This document shows positions 1-10,179 of a stretch of 64,000 nucleotides of DNA, in pieces (positions within the stretch are counted from its first letter, which is position 1; each line of letters opens with the position of its first letter). A program made the translations under genes and the position numbers. Below the pieces are notes generated by a model, which was not told the origin of the DNA, did no database searches, and was given only the letters and a program-made list of their open reading frames with translations. The stretch spans positions 62,001 to 126,000 of the forward strand of contig NZ_CAPS01000072.1 of NCBI RefSeq assembly GCF_000333955.1, written 5' to 3'. The DNA is from Rhodococcus sp. AW25M09. Lineage in GTDB: Bacteria; Actinomycetota; Actinomycetes; Mycobacteriales; Mycobacteriaceae.

Positions 1-389
1 CGTTGCGCCTGGTACGCAATCCCGGTGCAGCGTTCTCCATGGCCACCGGAATGACGTGGTTGCTCACCGTTGTGGCCGTCGCGGTCGTCATCGGAGTGAT
101 CAAGATCGGCCGGACGCTACGGTCGCCGTGGTGGGCGTTGGGATTGGGTCTGGTTCTCGGTGGCGCACTGGGCAACCTGATCGACCGTTTCTTCCGCGCA
201 CCGGGGCCGTTCCAGGGCCATGTCGTCGATTTCGTGTCGGTGGGGTGGTGGCCGGTGTTCAACGTTGCCGACTCGTCCATCGTCTGCGGGGCGATTCTGC
301 TGGTCGCGCTCAGCCTGTTCGGGTTCGAGCCGAATGGCGAACGGGTGACGAAGTCCGCTTCCGGCGCCGTCGGAGAGGCCGACAAGTGA
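1..389 (+). CDS. lspA: Lipoprotein signal peptidase II, 5'-truncated by window edge
   Basis: Signal peptidase II, an inner-membrane aspartyl protease that removes the signal peptide from prolipoproteins after Lgt has lipidated the cysteine. The visible frame (codons from base 3) starts inside the gene. Family landmarks are clear: NPGAAFS at residues 6-12 of the visible part, a hydrophobic segment at about 19-33, the GNLIDR motif with catalytic Asp61, and FNVADSS with catalytic Asp90, followed by a last membrane helix. The tail after the last helix is short and polar. The stop overlaps the GTG of the next gene by 4 bases, so the two are probably co-transcribed. Identification is certain; only the start is missing. 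Confidence 0.95.
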   Translation, partial: LRLVRNPGAAFSMATGMTWLLTVVAVAVVIGVIKIGRTLRSPWWALGLGLVLGGALGNLIDRFFRAPGPFQGHVVDFVSVGWWPVFNVADSSIVCGAILLVALSLFGFEPNGERVTKSASGAVGEADK

Positions 390-1312
390 GGGAATCACGT
401 TCGATGCCGGTGCCCGACGGTTTGGACGGAATGCGAGTCGACGCCGGGATCGCCCGGTTGCTGGGGCTCTCGCGTACCGTCGCGGCTACGTTGGCCGAGG
501 AGGGCTCGGTTCTGATCGATCACGATGCCGTGGGCAAGTCCGACCGGCTGGCCGCAGGATCATGGCTCGAAGTGACGCTGCCCGAGCCGGCTCGTCAGCT
601 GACGATCGATGCGGAGCCGGTCGAGGGAATGGAGATTCTCTATGCCGACGACGACATCGTGGCCGTGGACAAGCCCGTCGGCGTGGCCGCGCATGCCAGT
701 GTCGGTTGGACAGGTCCGACCGTCATCGGCGGTCTCGCTGCCGCCGGTTTCCGGATTTCCACCTCCGGCGCGCACGAGCGGCAGGGCATCGTGCACCGAC
801 TCGACGTCGGAACCTCGGGGGTGATGGTGGTGGCCACGTCCGAGCGGGCGTACACCGTGCTCAAGCGAGCGTTCAAGGCGCGGACCATCGACAAGCGTTA
901 TCACGCATTGGTGCAAGGTCATCCGGACCCGAGCAGCGGAACCATCGATGCGCCGATCGGGCGACACGGCAGCAACGACTGGAGATTCGCCGTGCGTGCC
1001 GACGGCAAGCCGAGCGTCACCCATTACGACACGGTGGAGGCCTTCCAGGCCGCGAGCTTGCTGGACGTGCACTTGGAAACCGGTCGCACACACCAGATTC
1101 GTGTGCACTTCTCGGCCTTGCGGCACCCCTGCTGTGGGGATCTCACCTACGGTGCCGATCCTCGCCTGGCCGAACGGTTGGGCCTCGAGCGGCAATGGCT
1201 CCATGCTCGCTCCCTCGGCTTCGCCCACCCGTCGGACGGTCGCTGGGTCGAAATCGAGAGCAAATATCCGGCGGACCTCGAACATGCCCTCGAGGTGCTT
1301 CGGAAAGCGTGA
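386..1312 (+). CDS. RluD/RluA-family 23S rRNA pseudouridine synthase
   Basis: Pseudouridine synthase that isomerises uridine in rRNA. About 308 residues, with an N-terminal S4-type RNA-binding region (residues about 10-75), then the RluA-type catalytic domain. The catalytic Asp lies in HRLDVGTSG (bases about 799-825), and the family motif [11 protein letters not shown] is at about 1075-1107. The GTG at 386 overlaps the lspA stop (GTGA), the arrangement usual for the lspA-rluD pair; ATG 404 is an alternative. Actinobacterial members here are usually named RluD, but which uridines are modified cannot be read from the sequence, so I leave the symbol empty. Confidence 0.92.
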   Translation: MRESRSMPVPDGLDGMRVDAGIARLLGLSRTVAATLAEEGSVLIDHDAVGKSDRLAAGSWLEVTLPEPARQLTIDAEPVEGMEILYADDDIVAVDKPVGVAAHASVGWTGPTVIGGLAAAGFRISTSGAHERQGIVHRLDVGTSGVMVVATSERAYTVLKRAFKARTIDKRYHALVQGHPDPSSGTIDAPIGRHGSNDWRFAVRADGKPSVTHYDTVEAFQAASLLDVHLETGRTHQIRVHFSALRHPCCGDLTYGADPRLAERLGLERQWLHARSLGFAHPSDGRWVEIESKYPADLEHALEVLRKA

Positions 1313-1977
1313 TGGGCAGTAGAGGAGTGGCGGGTGCGCTCGGCGGTGTCCTTGCCGTTGTTCTGGTGGTCGGTGCGTTGGCCGTTGTCGGGTACCTGAA
1401 TCCGCAGCGACAGCTGGGTGTCGGTACCGATCGACTCGGCCCGGACAGTGGCGAGCAGGTGACCGATTACCTGGCCCGTGCTTCAGAGAGTGTGCGTACC
1501 GGCGGTGACGAACCCCGATGGGGCTCGGTGTCGTTCGATCGCGAACTCACTGTCGAGCAGGCGTATGCCGTCGCGGACGGAGTTCGCATCTCGCAGGTGC
1601 TCTTCCGCGTTCCGCTCGATCGCGTGCAGACTCCGATTCTCACCGTCGGGGTGTCGGGCAGCCGACGGTCGGTGCTGAACTCGACCGCCCGAGCGGCGGG
1701 TCAGGCGCAGGAATCGCTCGATCCGGGGGACAGGGCCGCGCAGATTGCTGCGCTTACTCGGCGCCGTGTGCTGGGCGGGTGCGCGTGCGTGGTGACCTTG
1801 GTGGTGCGCGGCACCCCGGCCCAGCTGATCGAGGTGGCCGACCGCACCGGAGTGCGCGCTGTGGAGGCACTTCCGCCGGACGCGGTGTCCGGCAAGTTCG
1901 CGGTCGAGCCGCTGCTGCCGGAGTACGTCGACGTCGTTGCCCCGCTACCGGACGACGGACTCGTGCCGGCCGAATGA
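1312..1977 (+). CDS. Hypothetical protein with N-terminal membrane anchor
   Basis: 221-residue protein of unknown function. The N terminus (residues about 5-28) is a single Ala/Val/Leu-rich helix consistent with an uncleaved signal anchor, so the remaining roughly 190 residues should lie outside the membrane. A GCACVVTLVV stretch near residue 160 places two cysteines in a CxC pattern. The start overlaps the rluD-like stop (TGATG), with an alternative GTG at 1309, so it is likely the last gene of the lspA operon. I recognise no domain; cell-envelope localisation is inference from the anchor. Confidence 0.8.
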   Translation: MGSRGVAGALGGVLAVVLVVGALAVVGYLNPQRQLGVGTDRLGPDSGEQVTDYLARASESVRTGGDEPRWGSVSFDRELTVEQAYAVADGVRISQVLFRVPLDRVQTPILTVGVSGSRRSVLNSTARAAGQAQESLDPGDRAAQIAALTRRRVLGGCACVVTLVVRGTPAQLIEVADRTGVRAVEALPPDAVSGKFAVEPLLPEYVDVVAPLPDDGLVPAE

Positions 1978-2124
1978 GAACAACTGTCGTCGCATCCGTC
2001 ACACCTGTCACGTCGTCCCAGGACACACCGTCCGCTACGAAAATTCTGTCGGTTCGACCGCTTACAGTGGGTGCATTCGCGGCTCGTATTTTCGAAAACG
2101 CACGACCTTCAGGAGAGAACCTTC

Positions 2125-5100
2125 GTGGCCGATTCGTTCGTTCATCTGCACAACCACACCGAATATTCGATGCTCGACGGCGCTGCCAAGATCGGCGCGA
2201 TGTTCGCCGAGGCGTCCCGGTTGGAGATGACGGCAGTCGGCATGACCGACCACGGCAACATGTATGGAGCCAGCGAGTTCTACAACGAAGCCAAGAAGGC
2301 CGGGATCAAGCCGATCATCGGTATCGAGGCCTACATCGCCCCGGAGTCTCGGTTCAACAAGAAGCGTGTCCTGTGGGGCGACCGCAGTCAGAAGTCCGAC
2401 GACGTCTCCGGTAGCGGTGCCTACACGCACATGACGATGGTCGCCGAGAATGCCACCGGTGTGCGGAACCTGTTCAAGCTGTCGTCGCTCGCGTCGATCG
2501 AGGGCCAGCTCGGCAAGTGGGCTCGCATGGACGAGGAGATCATCGCCTCGCACGCGGAGGGCATCATCGCCACCACCGGCTGCCCGTCCGGGGAGGTGCA
2601 GACTCGGCTGCGACTCGGCCAGGACCGCGAGGCACTCGAAGCCGCCGCCAAGTGGCGAGAGATCTGGGGCCCGGACAACTTCTTCCTCGAACTGATGGAC
2701 CACGGCCTGTCCATCGAGCGCCGCGTCCGCGAGGGTCTGCTCGACATCGGCAAGAAGCTCTCGATCCCGCCGCTGGCCACCAACGACTGCCACTACGTCA
2801 CCAAGGACGCCGCCGAGAACCACGAAGCACTGCTGTGCATTCAGACCGGAAAGACGCTCAGTGACCCCACCCGCTTCAAGTTCGACGGTGACGGCTACTA
2901 CCTCAAGTCCGCCGCCGAGATGCGCGCGCTCTGGGACGATCAGGTGCCCGGCGCTTGCGACAGCACGCTGCTCATCGCCGAGCGGGTGCAGCCCTACGAC
3001 GAGGTGTGGGCGCACCGAGACCGGATGCCGATCTTCCCCGTGCCCGAGGGGTACACCCAGGGCACGTGGCTGCGCCACGAGGTCATGACCGGCCTCGAGC
3101 GACGGTTCCCGGACGGTCCGGCCGAGGACTACCTCGCGCGGGCCGAGTACGAGATCAAGGTCATCCTCGAAATGGGGTTCCCGGCGTACTTCCTCGTGGT
3201 CGGTGACCTGATCAACCACGCCAAGGACGTCGGCATCCGAGTCGGACCGGGCCGCGGCTCGGCCGCCGGATCGCTGGTGGCCTACGCCATGGGCATCACC
3301 AACATCGATCCGCTGCCGCACGGTCTGCTGTTCGAGCGGTTCCTCAACCCCGAGCGTGTGTCGATGCCCGATATCGATATCGACTTCGACGATCGCCGCC
3401 GCGGCGAGATGGTCCGATACGCCACCGAGAAATGGGGCAGCGATCGCGTCGCACAGGTGATCACGTTCGGCACCATCAAGACCAAGGCCGCCATCAAGGA
3501 CTCCGCGCGCGTGCAGTTCGGCCAGCCCGGTTTCGGGATCGCCGATCAGATCACCAAGGCGCTGCCGCCGCCCATCATGGCCAAGGACATCTCCGTCGCG
3601 GGCATCACCGATCCAGCGCACGAGCGCTACAAGGAAGCGGTCGAGGTTCGAGCGCTGATCGACTCGAACCCCGACGTGGCGACCATCTACAAGACGGCCA
3701 AGGGGCTCGAAGGGCTGATCCGCAATGCGGGCGTGCACGCCTGCGCGGTCATCATGTCCTCGGAACCGCTCACCGACGCCATCCCGGTGTGGAAGCGCGC
3801 TCAGGACGGCGCGATCATCACCGGCTGGGACTACCCGTCGTGCGAGGCCATCGGTCTGCTCAAGATGGACTTCCTGGGTCTGCGCAACCTCACCGTCATC
3901 GGCGACGCGATCGACAACATCAAGGCCAACCGCGGCATCGACATCGACCTCGACGCGCTGCCGCTCGACGACCCGGCAACCTTCGACTTGCTCTCGCGCG
4001 GAGACACTCTGGGCGTGTTCCAGCTCGACGGCAGCGCGATGCGAGATCTGCTGCGCCGCATGCAGCCCACCGGATTCGAGGACATCGTCGCCGTGCTGGC
4101 GCTCTACCGGCCGGGCCCGATGGGCATGAACTCGCACAACGACTACGCCGATCGCAAGAACGCCAGGCAAGAGGTCAAGCCGATTCACCCCGAGCTCGAA
4201 GAGCCGCTCAAGGTGATCCTCGGCGAAACGTACGGCCTGGTGGTTTACCAGGAGCAGATCATGCAGCTCGCGCAGAAGGTCGCCGGGTACACCCTCGGCC
4301 AGGCCGACCTGCTGCGTCGAGCGATGGGTAAGAAGAAGCTCTCCGAGCTGGAGAAGGCCTACGCCGGATTCCGGCAGGGCATGTTGGACAACGACTTCTC
4401 CGAGGCCGCCATCAAGGCGCTGTGGGACACCGTGTTGCCCTTCGCGGGCTACGCATTCAACAAGTCTCACTCCGCGGGCTACGGCCTGGTGTCGTACTGG
4501 ACGGCGTACCTCAAGGCCAATTACCCGGCCGAGTACATGGCCGGCTTGCTCACCAGCGTCGGTGACGACAAGGACAAGGCTGCGATCTATCTCGCGGACT
4601 GCCGCAAGCTGGGCATCACGGTGCTTCCGCCGGACGTCAACGAGTCCGAACTCAACTTCGCGTCCGTGGGAAAGGACATCCGGTTCGGTCTCGGCGCGGT
4701 GCGCAACGTCGGTACCAACGTGGTCGCCTCGATCATCAGGGCGCGGTCGGAGAAATCCAAGTACACCGACTTCTCGGACTACCTCGGCAAGATCGACGCA
4801 ATCGCGTGCAGCAAGAAGGTCACCGAATCCCTGATCAAGGCAGGTGCTTTCGATTCACTGGACCATCCGCGCAAGGGTCTGATGCTCATCCACGCCGATG
4901 CGATCGACGCGGTGATGGGGACCAAGAAGGCCGAGGCCATCGGTCAGTTCGATCTGTTCGGCGGCGAGGATGCCGACGAGTCGATCTCTGCGGTGTTCAA
5001 CGTTCGCGTGCCGGAAGAGGAATGGGAATCCAAGCATCGGCTCGCTCTCGAGCGCGAGATGCTCGGTCTCTACGTGTCGGGCCACCCACTCCTCGGCGTC

Positions 5101-5661
5101 GAACACATGCTGGCCGCGAAGTCCGACTGCAACATTCCGACCATTCTCGAGGGTGACATCAAGGACGGCACTCAGGTCACCGTCGGCGGAATTCTGGCCT
5201 CGGTCAACCGGCGTATCAACAAGAACGGTTTGACGTGGGCGTCGGCTCAGCTCGAGGATCTGGCCGGCGGCATCGAGGTGCTGTTCTTCCCGCAGGCGTA
5301 TTCGGTGTTCGGTGCCGACGTCACCGAGGACTCGGTGGTTCTCGTCAAGGGTCGTGTGTCGGTACGCGACGATCGGGTCTCTCTGATCGCCAACGACCTC
5401 GCCGTGCCGGATCTTTCGGCCATCGGGATCGACAAGCCGCTCGCAGTGAGTCTGCCGACCAGGCTGTGCACTGCGGACAAGGTCGGTGCTCTCAAGCGAG
5501 TCCTGTCGAGCCACCCGGGAACGTCCGATGTGCATCTACGTCTGGTCAGTGGCGACAAGATCACCACGATGAAGCTGGACGACAGCTTGCGCGTGACGCC
5601 GACATCGGCGTTGATGGGAGACCTGAAGGCGCTACTGGGGCCCGGTTGTCTGACGGGATGA
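2125..5661 (+). CDS. dnaE1: DNA polymerase III alpha subunit
   Basis: Replicative DNA polymerase catalytic subunit, about 1178 residues, the normal size for DnaE1. The N terminus carries the PHP domain ([14 protein letters not shown], then TDHGNMYG), which in actinobacteria supplies proofreading. The polymerase catalytic aspartates sit in PDIDIDFDD around residues 414-422, preceded by [11 protein letters not shown] helix-hairpin-helix region and an OB fold (about residues 1015-1060) follow. GTG 2125 is chosen because the PHP motif begins at once and an AGGAGAG ribosome site lies at 2111-2117; an upstream ATG at 2071 is in frame but has no comparable site. The end overlaps the convergent small membrane gene by 30 bases. 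Confidence 0.97.
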   Translation: MADSFVHLHNHTEYSMLDGAAKIGAMFAEASRLEMTAVGMTDHGNMYGASEFYNEAKKAGIKPIIGIEAYIAPESRFNKKRVLWGDRSQKSDDVSGSGAYTHMTMVAENATGVRNLFKLSSLASIEGQLGKWARMDEEIIASHAEGIIATTGCPSGEVQTRLRLGQDREALEAAAKWREIWGPDNFFLELMDHGLSIERRVREGLLDIGKKLSIPPLATNDCHYVTKDAAENHEALLCIQTGKTLSDPTRFKFDGDGYYLKSAAEMRALWDDQVPGACDSTLLIAERVQPYDEVWAHRDRMPIFPVPEGYTQGTWLRHEVMTGLERRFPDGPAEDYLARAEYEIKVILEMGFPAYFLVVGDLINHAKDVGIRVGPGRGSAAGSLVAYAMGITNIDPLPHGLLFERFLNPERVSMPDIDIDFDDRRRGEMVRYATEKWGSDRVAQVITFGTIKTKAAIKDSARVQFGQPGFGIADQITKALPPPIMAKDISVAGITDPAHERYKEAVEVRALIDSNPDVATIYKTAKGLEGLIRNAGVHACAVIMSSEPLTDAIPVWKRAQDGAIITGWDYPSCEAIGLLKMDFLGLRNLTVIGDAIDNIKANRGIDIDLDALPLDDPATFDLLSRGDTLGVFQLDGSAMRDLLRRMQPTGFEDIVAVLALYRPGPMGMNSHNDYADRKNARQEVKPIHPELEEPLKVILGETYGLVVYQEQIMQLAQKVAGYTLGQADLLRRAMGKKKLSELEKAYAGFRQGMLDNDFSEAAIKALWDTVLPFAGYAFNKSHSAGYGLVSYWTAYLKANYPAEYMAGLLTSVGDDKDKAAIYLADCRKLGITVLPPDVNESELNFASVGKDIRFGLGAVRNVGTNVVASIIRARSEKSKYTDFSDYLGKIDAIACSKKVTESLIKAGAFDSLDHPRKGLMLIHADAIDAVMGTKKAEAIGQFDLFGGEDADESISAVFNVRVPEEEWESKHRLALEREMLGLYVSGHPLLGVEHMLAAKSDCNIPTILEGDIKDGTQVTVGGILASVNRRINKNGLTWASAQLEDLAGGIEVLFFPQAYSVFGADVTEDSVVLVKGRVSVRDDRVSLIANDLAVPDLSAIGIDKPLAVSLPTRLCTADKVGALKRVLSSHPGTSDVHLRLVSGDKITTMKLDDSLRVTPTSALMGDLKALLGPGCLTG

Positions 5662-5931
5662 CGCAGACTCGATCGGTCGGGACTCCGCCGAGCCCCGGCC
5701 GAGCGAGCCCAACTCGGTCAGCCGCAGCGCCCACCAGGCAGCAACGGCGACCGCAGCGCCGGCCAGCACTGCTGCGTGCAGGGAGCCGGCAATGACGAGT
5801 GTCGCGGCGACCACGAAGAATCCGAGTGCGAGCGACTCGAGTTTGTAGACCGGCCACGCGACGCCTGCCAGGTCGACGGTGCGCAGGGCAGGGGCGGGTC
5901 GACGGCTCACCCGAGTGCTCGCGAACGTCAT
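5632..5931 (-). CDS. Small actinobacterial two-helix membrane protein
   Basis: 99 residues. After a basic N terminus there are two closely spaced hydrophobic helices (about residues 33-48 and 51-66), then a polar, Ser/Arg-rich tail. A good ribosome site (AGAGGAG, about 5942-5948 on the plus strand complement) precedes ATG 5931. Convergent with dnaE1 and overlapping its last 30 bases. Looks like the short conserved membrane proteins often found beside dnaE1 in this order, but I cannot name a domain. Function unknown. Confidence 0.7.
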   Translation of the reverse strand: MTFASTRVSRRPAPALRTVDLAGVAWPVYKLESLALGFFVVAATLVIAGSLHAAVLAGAAVAVAAWWALRLTELGSLGRGSAESRPIESASSRQTTGPQ

Positions 5932-6096
5932 AGTGATCTCCTCTGCTGCGCCCGTCGGGTTGATGATTCGGCCTCCCGGGAGGTGAAGTTCAGGCTACAC
6001 CGGCCCAAAGATTCGGTCCACCGAACTTAGCGTCCGGACCAGGTAATGTTGCCGATCCTGTGGCGTCCGAGTGGCATGAGGTGTTCACTGAAAGCC
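5932..6096. promoter_or_regulatory. Divergent intergenic region with two short palindromes
   Basis: Separates the leftward small membrane gene from the rightward Ddn-like gene. It holds a perfect 12-bp palindrome CCTCCCGGGAGG at 5972-5983 and an inverted repeat TTCGGT-CC-ACCGAA at 6012-6025. Placement between divergent starts suggests regulator sites or overlapping promoters, but no cognate regulator is adjacent and I cannot assign a -10/-35 pair with confidence. Confidence 0.35.
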
Positions 6097-6531
6097 ATGC
6101 CACTGACAGGAGAATACGAACCGAGTTCATCCGACTGGGCCCGCAAGCAGGCCGAGCTGTACGAGAACTCCGGCGGAACCGAAGGCACGATGATGAACGG
6201 TATGCCGGTGGTGCTGTTGACCACCAAGGGCAACAAGAGCGGCAAATTGCGCAAGTCCCCGCTGATGAAGGTGGAGCACAACGGCGATTACGCCATTGTC
6301 GCCTCGCTGGGCGGTGCCCCCAAGCATCCCGTCTGGTACTACAACGTGAAGGCCGAACCGCTGGTCGAGTTGCAGGACGGTCCCGACAGGCACGACTACG
6401 TCGCGCGTGAAGTGACCGGCGAGGAAAAGGCACAGTGGTGGGAGCGCTCGGTCGCGGCCTACCCCGAATACGCGGAGTATCAGAAGAAGACCGATCGCGA
6501 GATACCTGTCTTCGTGCTCGCGCGCGCCTGA
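6097..6531 (+). CDS. Deazaflavin (F420)-dependent nitroreductase-family protein, Ddn-like
   Basis: 144 residues, the typical size of the Ddn/FDOR-A split-barrel family that uses reduced cofactor F420 to reduce quinones or nitro compounds at the membrane. Family signature is strong: [10 protein letters not shown] near residue 20, [20 protein letters not shown] at about 36-55 and [15 protein letters not shown] at about 67-81, which contribute the F420 phosphate and deazaflavin contacts in characterised members. ATG 6097 is chosen because homologues begin [10 protein letters not shown]; the in-frame ATG 6046 would add 17 atypical residues. Substrate unknown. Confidence 0.9.
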   Translation: MPLTGEYEPSSSDWARKQAELYENSGGTEGTMMNGMPVVLLTTKGNKSGKLRKSPLMKVEHNGDYAIVASLGGAPKHPVWYYNVKAEPLVELQDGPDRHDYVAREVTGEEKAQWWERSVAAYPEYAEYQKKTDREIPVFVLARA

Positions 6532-6552
6532 TTCGTTGTCTGCCCGGCCGTA

Positions 6553-6578
6553 GAACGGTCCCGGATGGGGAACCGTTC
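6553..6578 (+). terminator. Hairpin after Ddn-like gene
   Basis: Inverted repeat GAACGGT (6553-6559) / ACCGTTC (6572-6578), with further C:G pairs inside, 22 bases after the Ddn-like stop and 18 before ilvA. No T-run follows, as is common for terminators in high-GC actinobacteria; it could equally be part of the ilvA leader. Confidence 0.35.
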
Positions 6579-6595
6579 CACACTGCTGGCAGCAT

Positions 6596-7957
6596 GTGTT
6601 GGTGTCTTCATCCCCTGACCTCGCCTCCCAGCACCCATCGTCGCTAGCCGTCACCGCTGCCGACATCGATGCCGCTGCGGTGCGAATTTCGTCGGTGGTT
6701 GCCGCGACGCCACTGCAGTTGTGCGAGCGCCTGTCTGCCGAGACAGGTGCGAAGGTCTACCTCAAGCGCGAAGACCTGCAGATCGTACGGTCGTACAAAA
6801 TTCGTGGTGCGTACAACCTGATGGATCAGTTGACCGACGCCGAGCGGGCCGTCGGGGTCGTGACGGCGAGCGCCGGAAACCATGCTCAGGGTGTGGCGTT
6901 CGCGTGCCGTTCGATGCAGGTGCGGGGTCGGATCTACGTCCCGGCCAACACGCCCAAGCAGAAGCGTGACCGTATCCGGGTGCACGGCGGTGAATTCGTG
7001 GAGCTCATCGTCATCGGCGACACGTTCGATGCCGCCGCCGCGGCCGCGGCCGACGATGTTGCTCGTACCGGTGCCACCATGGTGCCGCCGTTCGACGATC
7101 CGCGAACCGTGGCCGGTCAGGGCACCATCGCCGCGGAAATCGTCGATCAACTCGGTCGAGCCCCCGACGTCGTCGTGATGCCCGTCGGGGGAGGCGGATG
7201 TATCGCCGGCATCTCGAGCTACCTGCGTGAGCGCGCACCGCAGACGTCCTTGGTGGGCGTCGAACCGTCCGGAGCGGCGTCGATGACCGCCGCACTGATC
7301 GCCGGCGGCCCGGTGACCCTCTCCGAAATCGATCCCTTCGTCGACGGAGCCGCAGTCCGACGCATCGGCGACGTGCCGTATGCCGCACTGCACTCGTTGG
7401 GTGCGACGGTGGTCTCGCACGCCTCGTTGCCCCTGATCACCGCGCCGGTGTTCGACAGCTCCGGTCCCGGGGCGTTCTTGATCACGCAGATCGACGAGGG
7501 CGCGATCTGTACTGCGATGTTGGCGCTGTACCAAAACGAGGGGGTCATCGCCGAGCCCGCGGGCGCGCTTGCCGTCGCCGCCCTCGAACACCTCGACATC
7601 GCTCCCGATAGCACTGTCGTGTGTCTGGTCTCCGGGGGCAACAACGACGTCTCCCGGTACGGCGAGATACTGGAGCGCTCGCTCGTCCACCTCGGTCTCA
7701 AGCACTACTTTCTGGTCGACTTCCCGCAGGAACCCGGAGCGCTCCGTCGGTTCCTGGACGAGGTGCTGGGGCCGGAGGACGACGTCACGTTGTTCGAGTA
7801 CGTCAAGCGAAACAACCGGGAGACCGGCGCAGCTCTGGTCGGCATCGAACTCGGGTCGGCGAGTGGGCTGAGCCCGCTCCTCGAACGGATGCGACAGTCG
7901 CACCTGAAGGTCGAGCAGCTCGAACCGGACTCGCCGGTGTACCGGTACCTGACCTGA
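6596..7957 (+). CDS. ilvA: Threonine ammonia-lyase (threonine dehydratase), biosynthetic
   Basis: PLP enzyme converting threonine to 2-oxobutanoate, the first step towards isoleucine. About 453 residues. The catalytic PLP lysine is in VRSYKIRGAYN, the glycine-rich phosphate loop in VGGGGCIAGI, and SAGNHAQGVA follows the usual spacing. The C-terminal 90 residues (from about YFLVDFPQEPGALRRF) form one ACT-like regulatory domain, as in the short Bacillus/Corynebacterium type, not the two-domain E. coli type. GTG 6596 is taken as start; GTG 6602 is as good. The hairpin upstream leaves open some leader control. Confidence 0.95.
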   Translation: MLVSSSPDLASQHPSSLAVTAADIDAAAVRISSVVAATPLQLCERLSAETGAKVYLKREDLQIVRSYKIRGAYNLMDQLTDAERAVGVVTASAGNHAQGVAFACRSMQVRGRIYVPANTPKQKRDRIRVHGGEFVELIVIGDTFDAAAAAAADDVARTGATMVPPFDDPRTVAGQGTIAAEIVDQLGRAPDVVVMPVGGGGCIAGISSYLRERAPQTSLVGVEPSGAASMTAALIAGGPVTLSEIDPFVDGAAVRRIGDVPYAALHSLGATVVSHASLPLITAPVFDSSGPGAFLITQIDEGAICTAMLALYQNEGVIAEPAGALAVAALEHLDIAPDSTVVCLVSGGNNDVSRYGEILERSLVHLGLKHYFLVDFPQEPGALRRFLDEVLGPEDDVTLFEYVKRNNRETGAALVGIELGSASGLSPLLERMRQSHLKVEQLEPDSPVYRYLT

Positions 7958-7975
7958 GCTGACCTACCGACCGAG

Positions 7976-8500
7976 CTACCGACCGAGTAGACGGTCGACG
8001 ACGCGCTTGTGCAATTCGGGGTCCACTGGTGGCAGGTCGAGCACGGCCCCGAGATAGATCCCGTCGCCGACGAGTCGGATGATCTCGGCCTGGACCGGAT
8101 CGTCGATCTCTGTTCGTAAGCCCTCGTCCCACTGCTGCATCATGTCGACGACCGCGTCCTGCACCTCACCGGAGTTCCCGTCCACACTGCGCAGTGCCGC
8201 CAGTGTGGAGCGATAGAGCGCAATTTCTTTCTCGGAGATGGAATCCGGCGGCTGTAGGTACCACTCCGCGACCGATGTTCCGCCCGCTGCTGCGTCGCTG
8301 CGCTGTTGATCGGCCTGAACGGCGAGTCGACGGACCATTGCCGCGACCAACGCATCCTTGGTCCTGAAGTGATAGAGCAAGCCGCCCTTGGAGACTCCAG
8401 CGGCTGCGGCGACGCTGTCCAGGGTCACCTTCGTCATGCCGTGTTCGAGCAACATCGTCTCGAGTGCATCGAGAATTCGGTCGTGTGTGTCAGATGACAT
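7976..8500 (-). CDS. TetR-family repressor, divergent from MFS efflux gene
   Basis: 174 residues: N-terminal HTH (residues about 5-50, with TLDSVAAAAGVSKGGLLYHF as the helix-turn-helix core) and an all-alpha ligand domain with no clear specific family. ATG 8500 is preferred; the in-frame ATG at 8545 would place translation inside the operator repeats. Divergent from an MFS drug-transport gene 125 bases away with two identical 18-bp boxes in between, so it most likely represses both genes and responds to a transported compound. Ligand not predictable. Confidence 0.9.
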   Translation of the reverse strand: MSSDTHDRILDALETMLLEHGMTKVTLDSVAAAAGVSKGGLLYHFRTKDALVAAMVRRLAVQADQQRSDAAAGGTSVAEWYLQPPDSISEKEIALYRSTLAALRSVDGNSGEVQDAVVDMMQQWDEGLRTEIDDPVQAEIIRLVGDGIYLGAVLDLPPVDPELHKRVVDRLLGR

Positions 8501-8511
8501 GAAAACCACTT

Positions 8512-8565
8512 TACCGGCTGGACGGTTGGCGGTACTCTCGATCACTGTACCGGCTGGACGGTTGG
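8512..8565. promoter_or_regulatory. Duplicated TetR operator
   Basis: The 18-mer TACCGGCTGGACGGTTGG occurs identically at 8512-8529 and 8548-8565, 36 bases start to start. Each copy holds an imperfect palindrome with ACCG and CGGT arms. The position in the 124-bp space between the divergent TetR and MFS genes is typical for an autoregulated efflux operator; helical phasing of roughly 3.5 turns puts the sites on opposite faces. Confidence 0.75.
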
Positions 8566-8624
8566 TGCAATGATTCGCTCGGACCAGTCAGCGGGATCGC
8601 CGAGTGCAGAACGTAGGAGAAGCA

Positions 8625-10179
8625 GTGAGTGACGTGCGCACCGGTTCGGTGCACGAGGTGTCCGGCGGGTTCGAGCACCGGGCCACCCCGAGAGATTGGC
8701 TCGGGCTGGTGGTGCTCGCCTTCGCAGTGCTGCTGATCGCTGTCGACGGCACCGTCCTCGACCTGGCCCTGCCCTTCATCAGTTCGGATCTTGCACCGAC
8801 CAGCAACCAGTTGCTCTGGATCATCGATGTCTATTCCTTCGTTCTTGCCGGTCTGCTCATCACCATGGGTACGCTCGGAGATCGAATCGGCCGCCGTAGA
8901 TTGTTGTTGATCGGAGCCGCGGGCTTCGGTATTGCCTCGCTCGTGGCGGCTGTCTCGATCAGTGCAGAGATGCTCATCGCGGCTCGGGTACTGCAGGGCA
9001 TCTCCGGTGCGACTCTGATGCCGGCGACCCTCGGGCTGATTCGAACCATATTCCTCGACCCCCGTCAGCGCGTCGCCGCGATCGGAGTGTGGGGCGCGAT
9101 GGCCGGTGGCGGTGCGGCCGCCGGACCGCTCGTGGGCGGCTGGCTGCTCGAGCACTTCTGGTGGGGATCGGTGTTCCTGATCAACATTCCCGTGATGATC
9201 GCCCTGATCGCGCTGGGGCCGCTGGTTATCCCCGAGTCCAAGGATCCGAATCCGGGGCGCTTCGACCTGCCCAGTTCGGCGCTGTCGATGCTCGCCATCG
9301 TTCCGATGGTGTTCGCGGTCAAGGAGATCGCGGCACACGGCTTTCACGTGGCCTACCTGATGTCCGCAGTCGTCGGTGTGATCGCCGGTACGGCGTTCGT
9401 GCGCCGGCAGCGGAATCTCGAGGACCCGATGATCGATCTCAGACTGTTCGCCAACCGGGCGTTCTCGACGGGCGTCGCCACGAACTTCCTCTCGGTGTTC
9501 GCCCTCGCCGGAGTGCTGTTCTTCGGCTCGCAGTATCTGCAGCTCGTCCTCGGCAACAGTCCGCTGGAAGCCGGACTGTTGCTGCTTCCGGGTACGGCAG
9601 CCAGTGTGGTCACCTCGCTGCTGGTCGCGGTCCTGGTGCGCTACTTCAGTGCCGGAACGGTTCTCGGTGTCGCGATGTTCGTGGGCGCGGCCGGCGCAGC
9701 GATCCTGGTCGGTCTTGCCACGGACAGCGGCCCGGGCTTGTTCATCGCCGGATTCGTACTCGTGGGGGCGGGTGTCGGTGTCGCGCTCACGCTGACCTCC
9801 GAGTTGGTGGTCAGTGCCGTCGAACCCGAACGAGCGGGAGCAGCATCGGCGGTGTCGGAGACCGCATACGAACTGGGCATCGCGTTGGGCGTGGCGATAT
9901 TGGGCACCGTCGTCATGGCCTTCTTTCGACGCGGCATCGACGTCTCGCAGCTCACTCCCGAACTCGGTGCTCGGGCCGGCGAAACCCTCGGCGGCGGACG
10001 CAGTGGCCCGTGAGCTGCCGGACTCGGTGGCGACGGTCGTGATGGACTCCGCACATGCTGCGTTCGTATCGGGCATGCACGTCGCAGCCGTCGCCACCTC
10101 GGCGGTGCTGGCAGTGACCGCCGTGTTCGTCCTGGTCAACCTACGCAGGCGTCAGGACTCCATCACTGCGAAGGAGTGA
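8625..10179 (+). CDS. DHA2-family MFS drug transporter, reading frame broken near 3' end
   Basis: EmrB/QacA-type drug:H+ antiporter with 14 predicted helices. Motif A is GDRIGRRRLLLIG after helix 2; motif-D-like and motif C regions (GAMAGGGAAAGPLVGGWL) follow. GTG 8625 has an AGGAG site 5 bases upstream; GTG 8604 is in frame but lacks one. The frame stops at 10013 after GETLGGGRSGP, yet the expected last 55 residues (a loop, then SGMHVAAVATSAVLAVTAVF as helix 14 and a basic tail) continue in the +1 frame from about 9991 to a stop at 10177-10179. One extra base within 9990-9997 (a GGCGGCGGA stretch) explains this. As read, the protein lacks its last helix. Controlled by the divergent TetR. Confidence 0.85.

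Noticed and set aside
3432-4331. Arg/His-rich frame inside dnaE1 on the same strand
   Set aside because: Typical +2 frame artefact of GC-rich coding DNA with no family resemblance.
2062-4470. Long open frame on the minus strand opposite dnaE1 (about 800 codons)
   Set aside because: Composition is that of a high-GC shadow frame; the plus strand holds an unmistakable DnaE1 with all motifs.
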